A stretch of DNA of 64,000 nucleotides from Saccharum officinarum (Eukaryota; Streptophyta; Magnoliopsida; Poales; Poaceae). Made by a program: the position numbers and the translations under genes. The notes below the pieces were generated by a model. The model saw nothing but the letters and a program-made list of their open reading frames with translations, searched no databases and was not told where the DNA came from. The stretch lies in the NCBI GenBank assembly GCA_020631735.1, contig CM036199.1:20563553-20627552 (forward strand), written 5' to 3'. This document shows, in pieces, positions 26,253 through 38,473 of the stretch (position 1 is its first letter; every line of letters begins with the position of its first letter).

Positions 26253-27602
26253 CAATGTTCAGCTAGGCGCTGGGCAGAATCTAGGCGGTGACCCTCAGCC
26301 TAGCGCCTAGGCGAGAGTACTCGCGCCTAGGCGTTCCTAGGCGTTTTCCTAGGCGTTTTGGCAATATAGCCATAACTTATATATATTATGTATATATAGC
26401 AATAATTCTGAATATATAGGTTACAGTAAATATAAAAAGAGGGCCATTAGACATACCTGATTCCTTGGTGGCTTATTCTTGCATGTTTCTAGCTCCTACA
26501 ACACATTTTGACAGCTGGTAAATACTAAATACTCAGTAGACAGCAAGCTGTTCATAAAAAAAATAGAAATCACCAAGTTGTCACTTATCTGAATGATTTC
26601 AGCAACCTTCCATCCATGAGCACACCATATCAGTAGCTAGTAATCACAAATTTTAAAGCACAAACAAGTGGATAGCAGGATAGGACAACAATACAAGTGC
26701 ACAACACAATTTATAAATAAAGGACAGCACAAGCACATAGTTCTTAGTTCTCAGCACAAGCACAAGCACATAGTTCTTAGTTCTCACAAGCACACCTGAA
26801 GTTCTGTGGCTGAATTGATTAACCTACCATGACATGGAGTTGCTGAATTGCTTAGTCAGTAACTAGCATTTGTAGCTCTTATTTTGTAATACAGTAATAT
26901 CAAATACAAGGGGGGCTGTAGTGGAGAGGAACAGAGGAGGGGAGAGGAACAGAGCAAGGGAGACGACCAGGGGGGAGAGGAGCAGGGAGGGAAGGGAACT
27001 CATCTTGGGGACTTGGGGAAGCCGGCGGGGACGAGCAGCTTCCAGGCGCAGCCACGCAGGACGAGCAGGACAGGCGGCGGCGAGTCGAGGACGAGTAGGA
27101 CCGGCGGCGACGAGTCGAGGACGAGCAGGACTGGCGGCGGCGAGTCAGGGACGAGCAGGGGACGAGGACGAGCAGGACCGGCGAGTCGAGGACAAGGACG
27201 AGAAGGGGAGGAGCAGGACTGATGGGAGAAGCTCGTCCGGGTCCGGCGGATGGACCTCGTCCGCGGCTAGGAGGACCGGTGGCGGGGATGAGAATGGCAC
27301 GCGGGAATCTTTCCTCTGCCTCTTATCCTTCCCGCGCTTCGAGCCGCGCGCGCGCCTGGCCGCGCCATCCGCGCGGGAAATCTTCGCGCGCCGGGCCGCG
27401 GGGCCAAATTTCCGCGGGCTCAAGCGCCTCCGCGCCGCCTCCACGCCGCCTTGCGCCGCCTCTGCGCCGCCTACATCCGCCTCCGCGCCGCCTAGCGCCG
27501 CCCAGCGCCTAGCACCACGACTACCCCCTAGCCAGGCGAAGGGGCTCGACTCGCGCCTAGTCGCGCGTAATCGCGCCTAGGCGAGCGCCTAGCGGAACAT
27601 TG
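26253..27602. mobile_element. non-autonomous hAT element inside the solo LTR
   Basis: Terminal repeats CAATGTTCAGCTAGGCGCT and CAATGTTCCGCTAGGCGCT differ at one base. The 8-bp duplication AAAATATT is at 26245-26252 and 27603-27610. Subterminal GCCTAGGCG palindromes recur at both ends. The interior holds AT-rich sequence and a GC-rich right half with a 30-bp minisatellite. An Arg-rich open frame on the plus strand (26921-27580) looks compositional and shows no hAT transposase motif. Confidence 0.92.
27061..27150 (+). repeat. 30-bp minisatellite, three full units
   Basis: Three consecutive 30-bp units at 27061, 27091 and 27121 of the form ACGAGCAGGA..GGCGGCGAGT, plus partial units to about 27190. 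The period is divisible by three, so it creates a false repeated peptide. Confidence 0.85.
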
Positions 27603-28300
27603 AAAATATTTTATGAAATGCTAACACACATGCACATGGTGGTGTACACTTGGTGGTGTTAGCACATTTGCGAAGGCGGTGAAGTTTAAGCGGTAGAGAG
27701 GGGTTTGGGTGGACCTGCGCTTTTTAGGGAAGTGAAACGCCTATTTTCTACTGCGCCGGAGGCGGAGAAATGGAGGCAAAAGTCCGGATTGTTTATCACT
27801 AAAAAACGTCAACTGGACGCTGGACCGGACACAGTCCAGGGTGGACCTGCGCGTCCGGTCAGCTCAAGTCGAGGGCAGAGGCGCAACACGCCTAGGGTTT
27901 GTGACCGGACGCTTGTCTGGCCTGACCAGCGCATCAGGTCAGTTCACCTGGGCGCAAAGGAAAGGTGCACACAGAATGCATGACCAGCGCGTCCGTTGGT
28001 CCTTGGGACCGGAGCGTCCGGTTAGTAACATGACACGATTGGACGCGCGGCGTGTCTGGTCACGTGCGATTGGACGCGTCCGGTCACGGTGGGAGCTTAC
28101 TGGACTCCGACCGAACGCTAGGTGCAGCGTGTCTGGTCAAACACTAGAGCGCGTCCGGACACAGCAACGGTAACTTCTATCACGCACTGTTCACGCTTGT
28201 CCTGTAGTGACTGGACACGTCCGGTCACCCTGACCGGTGCGTCCGGTCAGTATGATTTTCACTGCGTCGTCCGGTAACGGCTAGCTGCGTACCCCTTCGC

Positions 28301-28310
28301 TATAAATAGA
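28301..28310 (+). promoter_or_regulatory. TATA box of the solo LTR
   Basis: TATAAATAGA directly downstream of the GGTCCGGTAACGG-type array, at the same relative place as in the other Sirevirus-type LTRs here. Confidence 0.7.
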
Positions 28311-29186
28311 AGATGTCTGGGGTTTGAGGGTAACTCTTGCACATTTTGAGACCTAGAGACATCCTTTGAGCTAGAGAACAACCCCTCCACTCATCTCTTT
28401 GCTTAGTTGCATATCTTGAGTGAGATTGAGTGAGATTCAAGTGCATTGCTTGAGAGTTGCATTCTAGAGGCACTTGATCTTCGAGTTGCTGCGGATTTCT
28501 TGTTACTCTTCCGTGTTTCCTGACACGGTAGACGGCTTGAAACAGCGGAGGTGATTGAGCTCACAATTGAAGATTGTTGGAGCCCTCACCAAGTGTTGTA
28601 AGGGGTTCTTGATCCTTCCCCACGGGAGTTCGCAAATTGGATACTCTAGTGGAGCTCGTGGCTTAGAGGATCCCCATCTTGTGTGCGGTTGTGCGGCGCC
28701 CGCCGAGGGCTCGACTCTTGATAGTCGATTAGCTCGCGAACCGATAAGTGGGTGTATCGCCACAACGAGGAGTAGCTTGCCGGGAAGCAAGTGAATCTCG
28801 GTAAAAATCTTGTGTCATCTCTTTGCCGAGGATTTCTCTTGTGGTTGATCATTGTGATTGATTCTTCGAGTGCATTACTTCTCTACATCGTTGGTATAAG
28901 AATCAAGTCACTTGCTCTTTACTTTCTTGTACTTATCCTAGTATAGTTTGCTTAGTGTAGCTTTTATCACATAGGAGTAAGTAGCTTAGTGACTTAGTCT
29001 TGTTGGTGTGTATTAGAGATCATAGCCTTGCTTCACTAGATTTGTATAGGTGGCTTGTATAGTGTAGTTGAGCTAGTGCTAGAATTAGCTTAGTCATCTT
29101 TTATACTAACGTGGTTGTTTAGTGAAGCTTGTAGATTTTTAAATAGGCTATTCACCCCCCTCTAGCCATTTGGACCTTACACCCAG

Positions 29187-29568
29187 AGGAGACGACACAG
29201 GAGGGCGTTGGTCGTGCGCCCGTCGAGGCGAGACGCGGTGGAGAGAAGGAGAGAGACGCGGCGCGACCTGATGCATAGAGCACGTCCACTCGACGGAGCA
29301 CGTCCGGCTGCTTGTACGAAGGATTCGCGGTGCCCACGCCACACTAACACCGAGTCGCACACCCAGGCCATATCAATAGTGAACCCCAAACCAACCAGTG
29401 CAACCTCCGTTCTGGGCCGCCGAAGAAATTCGTGAGATATACTTGGTTTTAGTCAAGTCCACCCGTTCTTAGGTCTCTCATGATCTGCTTAGCTCATCTT
29501 GTACATCAATTGCCCGACGAAATCAATGCTAAAGGCCACCATCATTGTGTCACCTCCTGGAGAGCCGC
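29187..29568. other. spacer between solo LTR and element A
   Basis: GC-rich sequence continuing from before 25817. No gene was recognised. Confidence 0.4.
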
Positions 29569-30781
29569 TGAAAGCATCTAGGCCCCTAGTTGGGTTTCGG
29601 TGATTAATAACGACACATGATTAACTGTGACTAACGTGTGTTTGCAGAGGCAAATTGAGTTAGTCATGGTAATGATGATTGATTGGGCAATTATGATTTT
29701 CATGGCCCTATTGATGGAAATCATTTCGGTTTTCAAAGGATGGATAAATAAGGTTAAGGACAGACTAGTTTTAAGAGTTATTTGGCGTTGAGAGACACTT
29801 AGATTAATTGTAGGACTTTGTTTTTCCTTTGGTCGTACTATAAAGGAGGGCAGGATCGGTAGCTTGACCTAGGCATGTCTAGTGAGAAGAATGTCCACAC
29901 ATTTGTTAAATCTAGTGCTAGGTAGCTCAGAGGAAGCTCAAGATCATCAGAAGTTAGAAAATATTCGAAACGGCGATCGAATTGGAGGTTTGCAGCGCTG
30001 GTGGCAGCGGACAGGGCGGTTGCACTGCCCTGGTCACCGTCATGGGGTGGTGGTGCCACTACCCCTTTATCTAGAGGCTGGATACTCATGGGATGTCACC
30101 GGATAGGGCAGCCCCTAGCGTGGCGGTGACATCGCCATAATTTTCTCGAGACTGATGTTTTTGGTGCTTTGCACTGGGTGGCACCGGACAGGGCATCGCC
30201 CTGGGGTGGCGGTGCCAGCTAGTAACAGGTATTTGAATTATAGTCATTGGGGTGGCACCGGACAGGGGTGGCAGTGCGCCACCCGTTGCTATCTGGTGAC
30301 CCCAAAAAAGCTGAGTTGGAGGGAAACGGCTGTTCCACCCCTTGGGTATTTATATCCCTCCATCTTGTGCATTAAGTCTCTCTTGCCTATTTGTTCAGCT
30401 GAGGAAACCATTTAGTATGCAAGGAAGAGCAAGAGCCTAGTGGGGTGATTGAGATTTGCTAATCCAAGATTAAGGACCTCATTAGTGCATAGAGAGTAGC
30501 AAGTGTGCATCTACTCTTCTCATTAGGCTTGGTTGGGTCAAGTGAGAGTTCGTGCTTGTTACTCTTGGTGATCGCCGTCACCTAGATGGCTCGGTGGTGA
30601 TTGAAAGTTTGGTGATCATCCGGCCGAAGCTTGTGGATGACCCAAGTCATGGTGTAAGCGGTTGTGGCGATTTACCACGACGGAAGTGTCGAAGAATCAG
30701 CCCGTAGGGAGCATTTGATCCTTATACGGATCAAGGGGGAGCTACACCCTTACGCGGTTGCTCCAACGAGGACTAGTGAGG

Positions 30782-30881
30782 NNNNNNNNNNNNNNNNNNN
30801 NNNNNNNNNNNNNNNNNNNNNNNNNNNNNNNNNNNNNNNNNNNNNNNNNNNNNNNNNNNNNNNNNNNNNNNNNNNNNNNNN
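30782..30881. other. assembly gap (100 N)
   Basis: Exactly 100 N, a placeholder of unknown true size. It cuts element A inside its LTR, about 280 bases before the expected LTR end, so most of the internal region of A may be missing here. Confidence 1.
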
Positions 30882-31112
30882 AATGGTATAATTATATGTG
30901 CGCTTTGCGGATACCTTTCCTTCTTATCTTCATATTCTTTCTAGTCATATGAAAATAATAAGATAACTACTTTAGTAGTAATGCTTGGTGGTGCCTACAG
31001 TCACTTTTAGCTCCAACACGAGGGGGTGACCAACTTAGTACAAGTAAGCTAGAGGTGCAGGTAATTAATAGGTGACTACTAAAACAAGTGTCAAGTTAAT
31101 AAATACCAACAC

Positions 31113-31964
31113 TCTCAAGAAAAGTATACAAGGATCTACTCAAGAGGTTCAAAATGGATGAATGTAAGCCAATCAAGACACCAATGCCATCTAATGGACA
31201 TCTCGACCTAGATGAGAGAGGTAAATCGGTTGATCAAACTCTCTACCGTTCTATGATTGGTAGCTTGTTATATTTTGACCGCATCTAGGCTCGACATCAT
31301 GTTTAGTGTGTGTATGTGTGCTAGATTTTCAAGCTAGTCCTAAGGAAGCTCACTTAGTTGCCGTTAAGAGAATCCTTAGGTACCTTATGCACCACACAAG
31401 TATTAGACTTTGGTATCCCAAAGGAGCTAGATTCCAACCAGTTGGTTATTCCGATTCGAATTATGCTAGTTGCAAAATTAATAGAAAAAGTATATCCAGA
31501 GGGTGTCATTTGCTTGGTAGATCACTAGTGTCTTGGACCTTAAAGAAGCAAAATAGTGTGGCCTTGTCCACCGCGAGGCGGAGTAACATTGTCATGGGTG
31601 CTTGTTGTGCACAAATCCTTTACATGAAGCAAACTCTTCTAGACTATGGTGTAATTCTAGAAAAGTATCTCTTTTTGTGTGACAATGAGAGCACGGTAAA
31701 GCTTGCTAATAATTTGGTTCAACACTCTCGCCACCAAGCACATAAATATACATCATCACTTTCTTAGAGATCATGTTGCTAAATGATATATCACTAGAAG
31801 GTCTAAGGACCGAGGATCAACTGACAGATATCTTCACAAAACTGTTAGATGAGGCTACGTTTTGTCGTTTGAGGAATGAGCTCAATGTGCTTAACCTAAG
31901 CAACTTCACTAAAAATGAGCTTGTGTTGTCCCTTGCATTGCATAGTAATATAAAACATGTTTAA
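31113..31964 (+). pseudogene. copia RT end and RNase H remnant of element A
   Basis: The translation keeps the C-terminal part of RT (EKYTKDLLKRF-like start, SMIGSLLY with a frame break near 31275), then AVKRILRYLMHHTSIRLWYP, the RNase H segment VGYSDSNYASCK, LLGRSLVSWTLKKQ, CDNESTVKLANN and DIFTKLLDEATFCRLR. RNase H is disrupted by a frameshift near 31575 (STARRSN in place of STAEAEY), which removes the catalytic Glu context, and by another near 31765. It is close to the RT-RNase H of element B (54427-55525), which gives the family. Confidence 0.88.
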
Positions 31965-32573
31965 TTTTTAGTAATGCACTTAGGCTTGTCTAACATAGTT
32001 AAGATAACTGCTAAAAAGTGTGTGAAAAAAGCTTAACCTTGGATCAAACTTGACAAAGCAACTAGATTTAAATTCAAGTATTGCATTGCATATGCATGTG
32101 TGTTGCTTTTGTCATTTCTTTTCGGTTAAGTTTGAGCATTCAATTATGTTCATCCACCGATAAGGGGAGCTTTTGATGCTCCTGCTGGTTCTGACCCCTA
32201 TGTGGTGGCCACATGATGTCTCCTCGCTCCTTTTACTGTCTATTTTCTTAAAAATTAAGCCTATGGCAAAAATATTAGAAATGAGTTTAAAGTGAGGAAG
32301 ACTCATATCAGTCCCTACCTGTGTTTAGTTGCTTCTCATTGAGGTTGGGACATGATTGGGTGCAGGTTCGGTGAAGACAAAATTCAAATTTAAAGACTGG
32401 AGGTCACCAGACAGGTCACTATAAACCGTGTAAAATTATGCATGGTCACCATCACTACCGGTGTGCACCGGACAGCTGCAGGCGGTGCACTGCCACTATC
32501 ACAGCCATGTGAACAGTGCCCCTATCTGGTGCTAATTTGAAAAGCGCAGTAACTTATTATGTCATGTGGGGCC

Positions 32574-34175
32574 TGAAAGCATCTAGGCCCCGGGAGTTGG
32601 TTTCGGCAATTGATGACAACGCATTATTATCATGACTAACGTGTGTTTTGCAGAAACTTTGATAAGTTAGGTCATGGGGTCGATAACTGCTTTGGGCACT
32701 TTGGTATTCATGCCCCTTGATGGAAATCATTTTGGTTTTCAAAGGATCAACGACAAGATTAAGGACGGTTAGTTCCGGATGTCAAGGTGTTGAGTTACAT
32801 CCGGAATAGTCGTTAGGATCTTCGCTTCTTTCCTTTGGCCGTACTATAAAGGGGGGCATGAGTGAGTAGCTTGACCTAGGTGAGTCTTTTGTTTAGGTGT
32901 GGTGCACACTTGTCAAACTTAGCACTAGGTAGCTCAGGTAAAGCTCAAAGTTTCAGTCAGTGGAAGCAACTCGGTTCAAGTTGCGTCGCGTTTCGAAGTC
33001 GTTTGAGCCGTTTACCCCTGATCGGACGCGGTCTCTGTCTCGACCGGATGCGTCCGGTCAGTACTAATAGTCATTGCGTTTTAACCTGGTTGACCGGACA
33101 TGGTCCTGCGAGTACTGGACGCATTGATCAGTTTGACACGTTGTCTCAGAGGGTAAAAGATCTAATCGGACGCGACTGGGAAGTGATCGGACGCGTCCGG
33201 TCACGTTATAGTAAGGTGCTTTGCTGACCTGACGCGTCTGGTTATCCCTGATTGGACGCGAACGAGTGTCAGGTCAAAGTATAGTAAGGTCCTTGCATAA
33301 CTGGACGCGTCCAGTCATCCCTGATCGGTGTGTCCGGCCACTCAGCGATGTCGTTCAGTTTTTCGACCGTTACGTTCGATCGGCGCGTCCGTCATGTCGA
33401 CCGGCGCATCCGGTTAGTGCATATTTTGCTGAGTTGGCAGGTAACGGTTGGATTTGTGTGTGGGTGTATAAATACATCCCCTCCACCTCTTTTTAGAGGT
33501 CTCTTGCTCATTTGTTCAGCTGAGAAACACCTTTCAAGTGCAAGGGAGTGCAAGAGCTCTAGTGAGGGTAGTGATTTGAGAATCAAAGTTTGAGAATCCC
33601 TCATTAGTGACTAGGGAGTAGCAAGTGTGCATCCACCTTCTCATTAGGCTTGTTGTGGTCAAGTGAGAGTTCTAGCTTGTTACTCTTGGTGATCGCCATC
33701 ACCTAGACGACTTGGTGGTGGAGTTTGGTGATCATCCGACGAGCTTGTGGATGACTCAACTCAATCTTGTGAGCGGTTTGGGCGATTCACCGTGACGGAG
33801 TATCAAAGAATCAGTCTGTAGTGAGCACTTGATCCTTGCGCCGATCAAGGGGAGCTACACCCTTGCGCGGGTGCTCCAACAAGGACTAGTAGAGAGTGGC
33901 GACTCTCCAATACCTCGAAAAAACATCGCCGTGTTTCCTAACCCTTACTTTCAAGCATTTACTTTCGTGTATTACTTTCATTGCTTGGTTTTACTTTCCT
34001 AGAATTGCCATGCTAGACTAGGATTGGAACTTAGGGTGCAAAACTTTTTACCAGTAGAATCACAAGGAACACTAGTAGGCACTAGGGGTGAACTTTGGCT
34101 TGTAGGATTTAATTCTTGTAATTAATTTTTAGAGAAGCCCAATTCACCCCCCTCTTGGGCATCTTGATCCTTTCA
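32574..34175 (+). repeat. 5' LTR of element B
   Basis: It begins TGAAAGCATCTAGGCCCC and ends GATCCTTTCA (TG...CA), 1602 bp. A motif array with GGACGCGTCCGGTCACG occupies about 33020-33420 and a TATA box TATAAATA is at 33467-33474. The primer-binding site follows two bases later. Confidence 0.88.
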
Positions 34176-34177
34176 AT

Positions 34178-34189
34178 TGGTATCGGAGC
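34178..34189 (+). other. primer-binding site of element B (initiator Met tRNA type)
   Basis: TGGTATCGGAGC directly after the LTR. It matches the usual TGGTATCAGAGC complement of plant initiator tRNA-Met except for G in place of A. Confidence 0.85.
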
Positions 34190-34228
34190 TGAGTTGTTCC
34201 TAATTTAGGCTTCACCACCTAGAGCAAG

Positions 34229-36033
34229 ATGTCTAATGGGGAAGGACCACCTCCCATCTTTGAGGGAGACAATTTTCCATATTGGAAAATTCGCATGGAG
34301 ATGTACCTCGAAGCCATAGATGTTGGGTGTCTTAGAGCCATAACTGAAGGGCTTCCCGCTATCAAGGATCCCGCCAACCCAAGTGGTGATGAGGAGAAGT
34401 ACGACCGGTGGAATGCAAAGACAAAAAATGCACTCTACCGGGGTCTAGGCAAGGATATCTTCAATCGTGTGCGTATGCCAAAACACTCATGAATTGTGGG
34501 AAAACCTTTGTGCTCTCCATGAGGGAACTAAGAGTGAGCGTGAGGAACGCTATCATATTGCTTTGAAGAAAAATAATTCTTTTTGAGATGCTTCCCAAAG
34601 AAAGTGCTAATGACATGTACACTCGATTAAATATTCTTGTAGAGGATCTCAATGCTCTCGGGCTCACTCAAATGAGTCAATCAGATGTTGCAAGGAGGAT
34701 CTTGAGTGTTCTTCCAGTTGAGAAGTATGGTCACATTGTCACTGTGCTTCACCAAAGTGATCTCTCCATCGCAACACTGACATAAATATTGGGAAAGATC
34801 AATGCATATGAGATGTACATGCACATCACTCCAGAAGAGGGCTCATCATCTTCCAAGAAGAAGGACTTGCCTTCAAAGCGAGTCATGACAAGAAAAAGAA
34901 GAAGGGCCAAGCCATGATGGTGTAAGAAAGCTCAAGTGAAAGTGATATTAATGATGCATCACTTGCACTCATGGTGAGAAAGACTACCAAGATGCTTAAG
35001 AAGCTTAACAAGAGTGGCATCAAGTTCGATGGCAAGAAGAAGAAGTTCTTCACAAGTAGCAAAAAGGAAGCATATATCCGAGATGGATTGCTACAATTGT
35101 GGTGAACTTGGCCACTTGGCTCATCAATCCCTAAGCCTCCAAAAACAAGTATAAGAACAAGAACAAGGGCAAGAAAAATTATTCAAGTGATGAAGAAGAT
35201 AAGAAGAAGAAGAACAAGCCATACAAAAAGAAGGATGGCAAGAGAAAAGAGTTTCACAAGAAGAAGAAGAAGAAGAAGAAGAAGAAGAAGAAGAAGAAGG
35301 GAGGCAAAGCTTACATTGTTGGTGATTGGCTCACCGACATTAAGTCATCATGTGAGTCCTCCAGTGATGAGAGTGACGATGAGAAAGAGAAGGTCGCCGT
35401 ATTTGTGATTGGGCCATCATCATCTTCACCGACATCTTCATCACCATCTTCACCACCACCTTCACCATCATCGTCTACTTCTCACCTATGCCTTATGGCC
35501 AAGGGTGAAAGAAAGGTACAAAACAATGAGAGTGATGATGATGATGATAGTGATAGTGATGATGAATATGATGCACCTTCTTATGATGAACTTGTAAAAT
35601 TGTTGAATAAATACTCTAAAATCATAAGAAGAACTAGAAATGAAAATGATGAGCTCCAAAATGAAAATGACTCACTCTCATCTAAGCTTGAAAATGCACA
35701 AAAAACTAGTGATGAGCTCAAAGATAAAAATGAAATTATGTCTTCTACTCTCAAGGAGCTCAAAACTTCTAACAAAGAGCTTAGAAATGAACACGATAAA
35801 CTTGAGAAGAAGCATGATAAGCTCAACACTAGGCACAACTTGCTAAAAGACAAATATACTACATTGGAAATCAATTATGATAGTCTTATTGTTGCTAATG
35901 AGCTTTCTCTTTAGACACATGATGCTACTAACCAAGTTGTTAAGATTGATATAGCTACATCATGTGATGACTTGATTATTGAGAGCATTGAGCAAGGCTC
36001 TAGTGGCAAAGGCAAAGAATGTGGTTGAGTCCA
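34229..36033 (+). pseudogene. gag: gag of element B, N-terminal part, interrupted by element C
   Basis: The capsid precursor of the copia element. It begins MSNGEGPPPIFEGDNFPYWK, the copia gag (UBN2-type) start, and continues through YDRWNAKTKNALYRGL, HELWE..LHEGT and LPKESANDMYTRLNILVEDLNALG. A zinc knuckle near 35089-35130 (CYNCGELGHLAH) has Ser where the last Cys should be. A Lys-rich tract and an acidic Ser-rich stretch come next, then a long coiled-coil region (35600-35910, repeated NENDELQNEND/ELKDKNE). Frames shift near 34480, 34580, 34900 and 35130, and there is a stop at about 35914. Element C is inserted at 36034; the frame resumes at 46302. Confidence 0.88.
35258..35299 (+). repeat. 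(AAG)14 microsatellite in gag
   Basis: A perfect AAG run coding for poly-Lys or poly-Arg depending on frame. Expansion here could explain the local frame changes. Confidence 0.9.
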
Positions 36034-38471
36034 TGAAAGCCCAAGTTTGGTTTTGGTAATTGAGTGACAACCTTAGGTGGACTAATTGTGTTTATGTGAG
36101 ATACACAGGGAATTAGTCCATAGATGATTGTGTCATGAAGGAGCTCATTGCATATGAGACATGACATGGAGTCATGTGACCAAGGTGGCGAAGATCAAGA
36201 TGAGGCTTGGCTTGATGGACGGTTGCAAGTGTGAAGGGCAAGTCGGAGGCTTTGGAGCGATGGACCGCGAGGCGGTGAAGCTTGAGCAAGACTTGGCGCC
36301 GATGGACCGACGCAACGGTGAAGAGCAAGTGAGGTCAAGATCGATGGACCAAGGTCACATGATGATATGAAGTGGATCATATCATTTGTGATATGGTTGG
36401 TGCATGTGTTGCATCAACGTCAGAGGAGATGGAGTGGAATGCGCAAGGCAAAGGTATAACCTAGGGCATTTCCATTTCACCGGTCATAGGTGTGTAGAGA
36501 AGTTTATGACCGGGTTTAGGATAGATGGCCGTACTATCAAGAGGGGCAAACTTGTTTGCATATCGGTCATCTAGTGCCACTTGAGCGATCTAACTTTGCA
36601 TACGTGTTAGGATCGAGTGGCGTGGCAAGTTGAGTGGTTAACTCCTTCGGTAAAATGATTATGAAAATGCTAACACACGTGCACAATGGTGGTTCACTTG
36701 TTGGTGTTGGCACATTTACGAAGGCAGTGGAGTTTGCGGTAGAGAGGGTTTGGGTTCCTCTCTCCCTCCCGCCGAGCTTGCGAGCGCGGGATTCAGGCGT
36801 TTTCGAGGAGTTGAAAGCCTATTTTCCACTACGCCGGAAGTCGGAAAAGAAACGGAGGCGAATGGAGGTCACAGAGGTGACCGGACGCTGCACCGGACGC
36901 TGCACCGACGCGGTCACGGTATGATCGGACGCGTCCGGTCAGTTCACCGCGGCGCGGCACTAGGGTTTGTGACCGGACGCTGGTCTGGCCTGACCAGCGC
37001 GTCCGGTCAGTTCACACTGGGCGTAAAAGAACGAAGCGCGCGACCGGCGCGTCCGGTCCTTCACGGACCGAAGCGTCCGGTCAAGCGTCCAGAGAGGCGA
37101 GCGCAGCGTAGCGCCGATCGGCGACGCGGGGCGCGTCCGTCACGTGACGATCGGACGCGTCCGGTCTCAACGCGGGAGCATACTGGAACGCGACCGACGG
37201 CCGCAGTCTGTCGCTGGGCCGGACTCGGTTGAGCGCGTCCGGTCAGGGCAACGGCTAGTTCTGACGCGCTGTTCACGGTTGTCGTGTAGTGACCGGACGC
37301 GGTCCGGTCACCCTGACCGGAGCGTCCGGTCGTCCCGAGTTTGCCCAGTGAAGGGGTAACGGCTCTATTTGACCGTGGGGTTATAAATAGATGCCTTGGC
37401 TGGCTGTGGCCAGCAAGCTGAGCACACTTTGGCCTTGGTGGCTTATGTGGTAGTGCTTGGAAGCCCTCTAACTCACTCATGCTTGATAGTGTTCATCGGA
37501 TCGAGTGAGAGAGCGATTCTAGTGCGTTGCATCGAGAGGATTGCATCGAGTGGCACTAGGTGATCGTGTTGCAAGCCGGTGGTGCTTGTTACTCTTGGAG
37601 GTTGCCACCTCCTAGACGGCTTGGTGGCTTGCGACTCCGTTGAAGCACGCGTGGAGATTGTGCGTGGCTCCGGAGGAGAATTTGTGAGGGGGATTGTGCT
37701 CACCCCGCGGGGATCGCGAAGAGCAACTCTAGTAAAGCTCGTGGCTTGGAGGATCCCCATCTTGAGAGTGGATGTGCGGCACCCGCTGAGGGTTTGACTC
37801 TTGATAGTCAATTAGCTCGTGATCCATCAAGTGGGTGTATCGCCACAACGGGGACTAGCTTGGTGGCAACCAAGTGAACCTCGGTGAAAAACCGCCGTGT
37901 CAACATTGTGTACATCTTCTCGGTGGTTTGCTTTCGATTCACAAGCTTGTATTTACATTCATATACTTGTGCTGTGTAGTTGCTCTTGTAACTAGTTTGC
38001 TTGTGTAGTTAGCTAGTTACCTTCTTGCTTGTGTAGCATAGAAGTAGCTCCCGTTGCGTGGCTAATTTGGTTTGTGTAACCTTGTTAGTCATATTGCTTA
38101 GTTTGTGTAGCTAAGTAATTTGCGCTCTCTAGTTTGGCATTAGTTGCCTTGCTATTGAGCATTGCTAGTGAGCATAGGTGGCTTCGTGCTTTTGCTTACT
38201 AGAATTGTGTAGGAGCTCCCCGGCTTTGCTAAAGTACTAGTGCATAGGTTTGTGTGACCTTGCTCTAGAATTGTTTAGGAGAGCTCTTGCTAAGGAAAGC
38301 ACCTTAGTTATATAATTAGGATCTTTGTGAGGTGCTTGTGAACTTAGATAGAGGGGTGTAGTCTTGGCTAGACCGATAGTTTTAATTCCGCATTTGTTTC
38401 GGTTTGCAGACGCGATTAATTTTAGAAAGGACTATTCACCCCCCCCTCTAGTCCGCCATCTCGACCCTACA
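36034..38471 (+). repeat. 5' LTR of element C
   Basis: TGAAAGCCCAAGTTTGG to CTCGACCCTACA, 2438 bp. The palindrome array lies at about 36880-37335 and TATA (TTATAAATAG) at 37381-37390. It is nearly identical by eye to the 3' LTR; many of the differences are single-base insertions or deletions in the GC-rich array. Confidence 0.95.
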
Positions 38472-38473
38472 AT

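Larger units (their letters stand above)
25822..29181 (+). mobile_element. solo LTR of a Sirevirus-type copia element (with nested hAT)
   Basis: It starts TGAAAGCCCAAGTTTGG and ends GGACCTTACA. It is flanked by a perfect 5-bp duplication CCCAG (25817-25821, 29182-29186), which proves a complete insertion. No internal domain or second LTR is present, so it is the product of LTR-LTR recombination. It is homologous to the LTRs at 36034, 43863 and 62933. About 27800-28275 carries the GACGCGTCCGGTCA-type motif array, then TATA at 28301-28310. About 2.0 kb remain once the hAT insert is subtracted. Confidence 0.92.
29569..32573 (+). mobile_element. copia element A: 5' LTR, gap, pol remnant and 3' non-coding region
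   Basis: The LTR starts TGAAAGCATCTAGGCCCC at 29569 and runs to the assembly gap at 30782, homologous to the LTR at 32574 but clearly diverged from it. After the gap come about 225 bases of unknown sequence, then the end of RT and RNase H (31113-31964), then a non-coding tail to 32573. Protease, integrase and gag are absent or hidden in the gap. Its LTR uses a different palindrome core (CACCGGACAGGGC..., about 30030-30280) from that of element B, so the LTR at 32574 is unlikely to be its own 3' LTR. I read B as inserted into the tail of A. Confidence 0.65.

Noticed and set aside
26921..27580. 219-codon Arg/Ala-rich open frame in the hAT element
   Set aside because: It is driven by a 30-bp GC-rich minisatellite and high GC; no transposase motif (no hATC or BED-type sequence).
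32160..32530. Short minus-strand open frames in the tail of element A
   Set aside because: Antisense to a copia 3' non-coding region, with no recognisable domain.
32574..34175. Tandem elements A and B sharing one LTR through unequal recombination
   Set aside because: The LTR at 29569 and the LTR at 32574 are diverged and carry different palindrome cores, and no polypurine tract precedes 32574, so nested insertion is the simpler reading. Only a matching GGCCC/GGGCC flank outside the window could settle it.
35405..35914. Separate host coiled-coil gene
   Set aside because: It is the coiled-coil segment of the copia gag; the same layout continues after the insertion at 46302.
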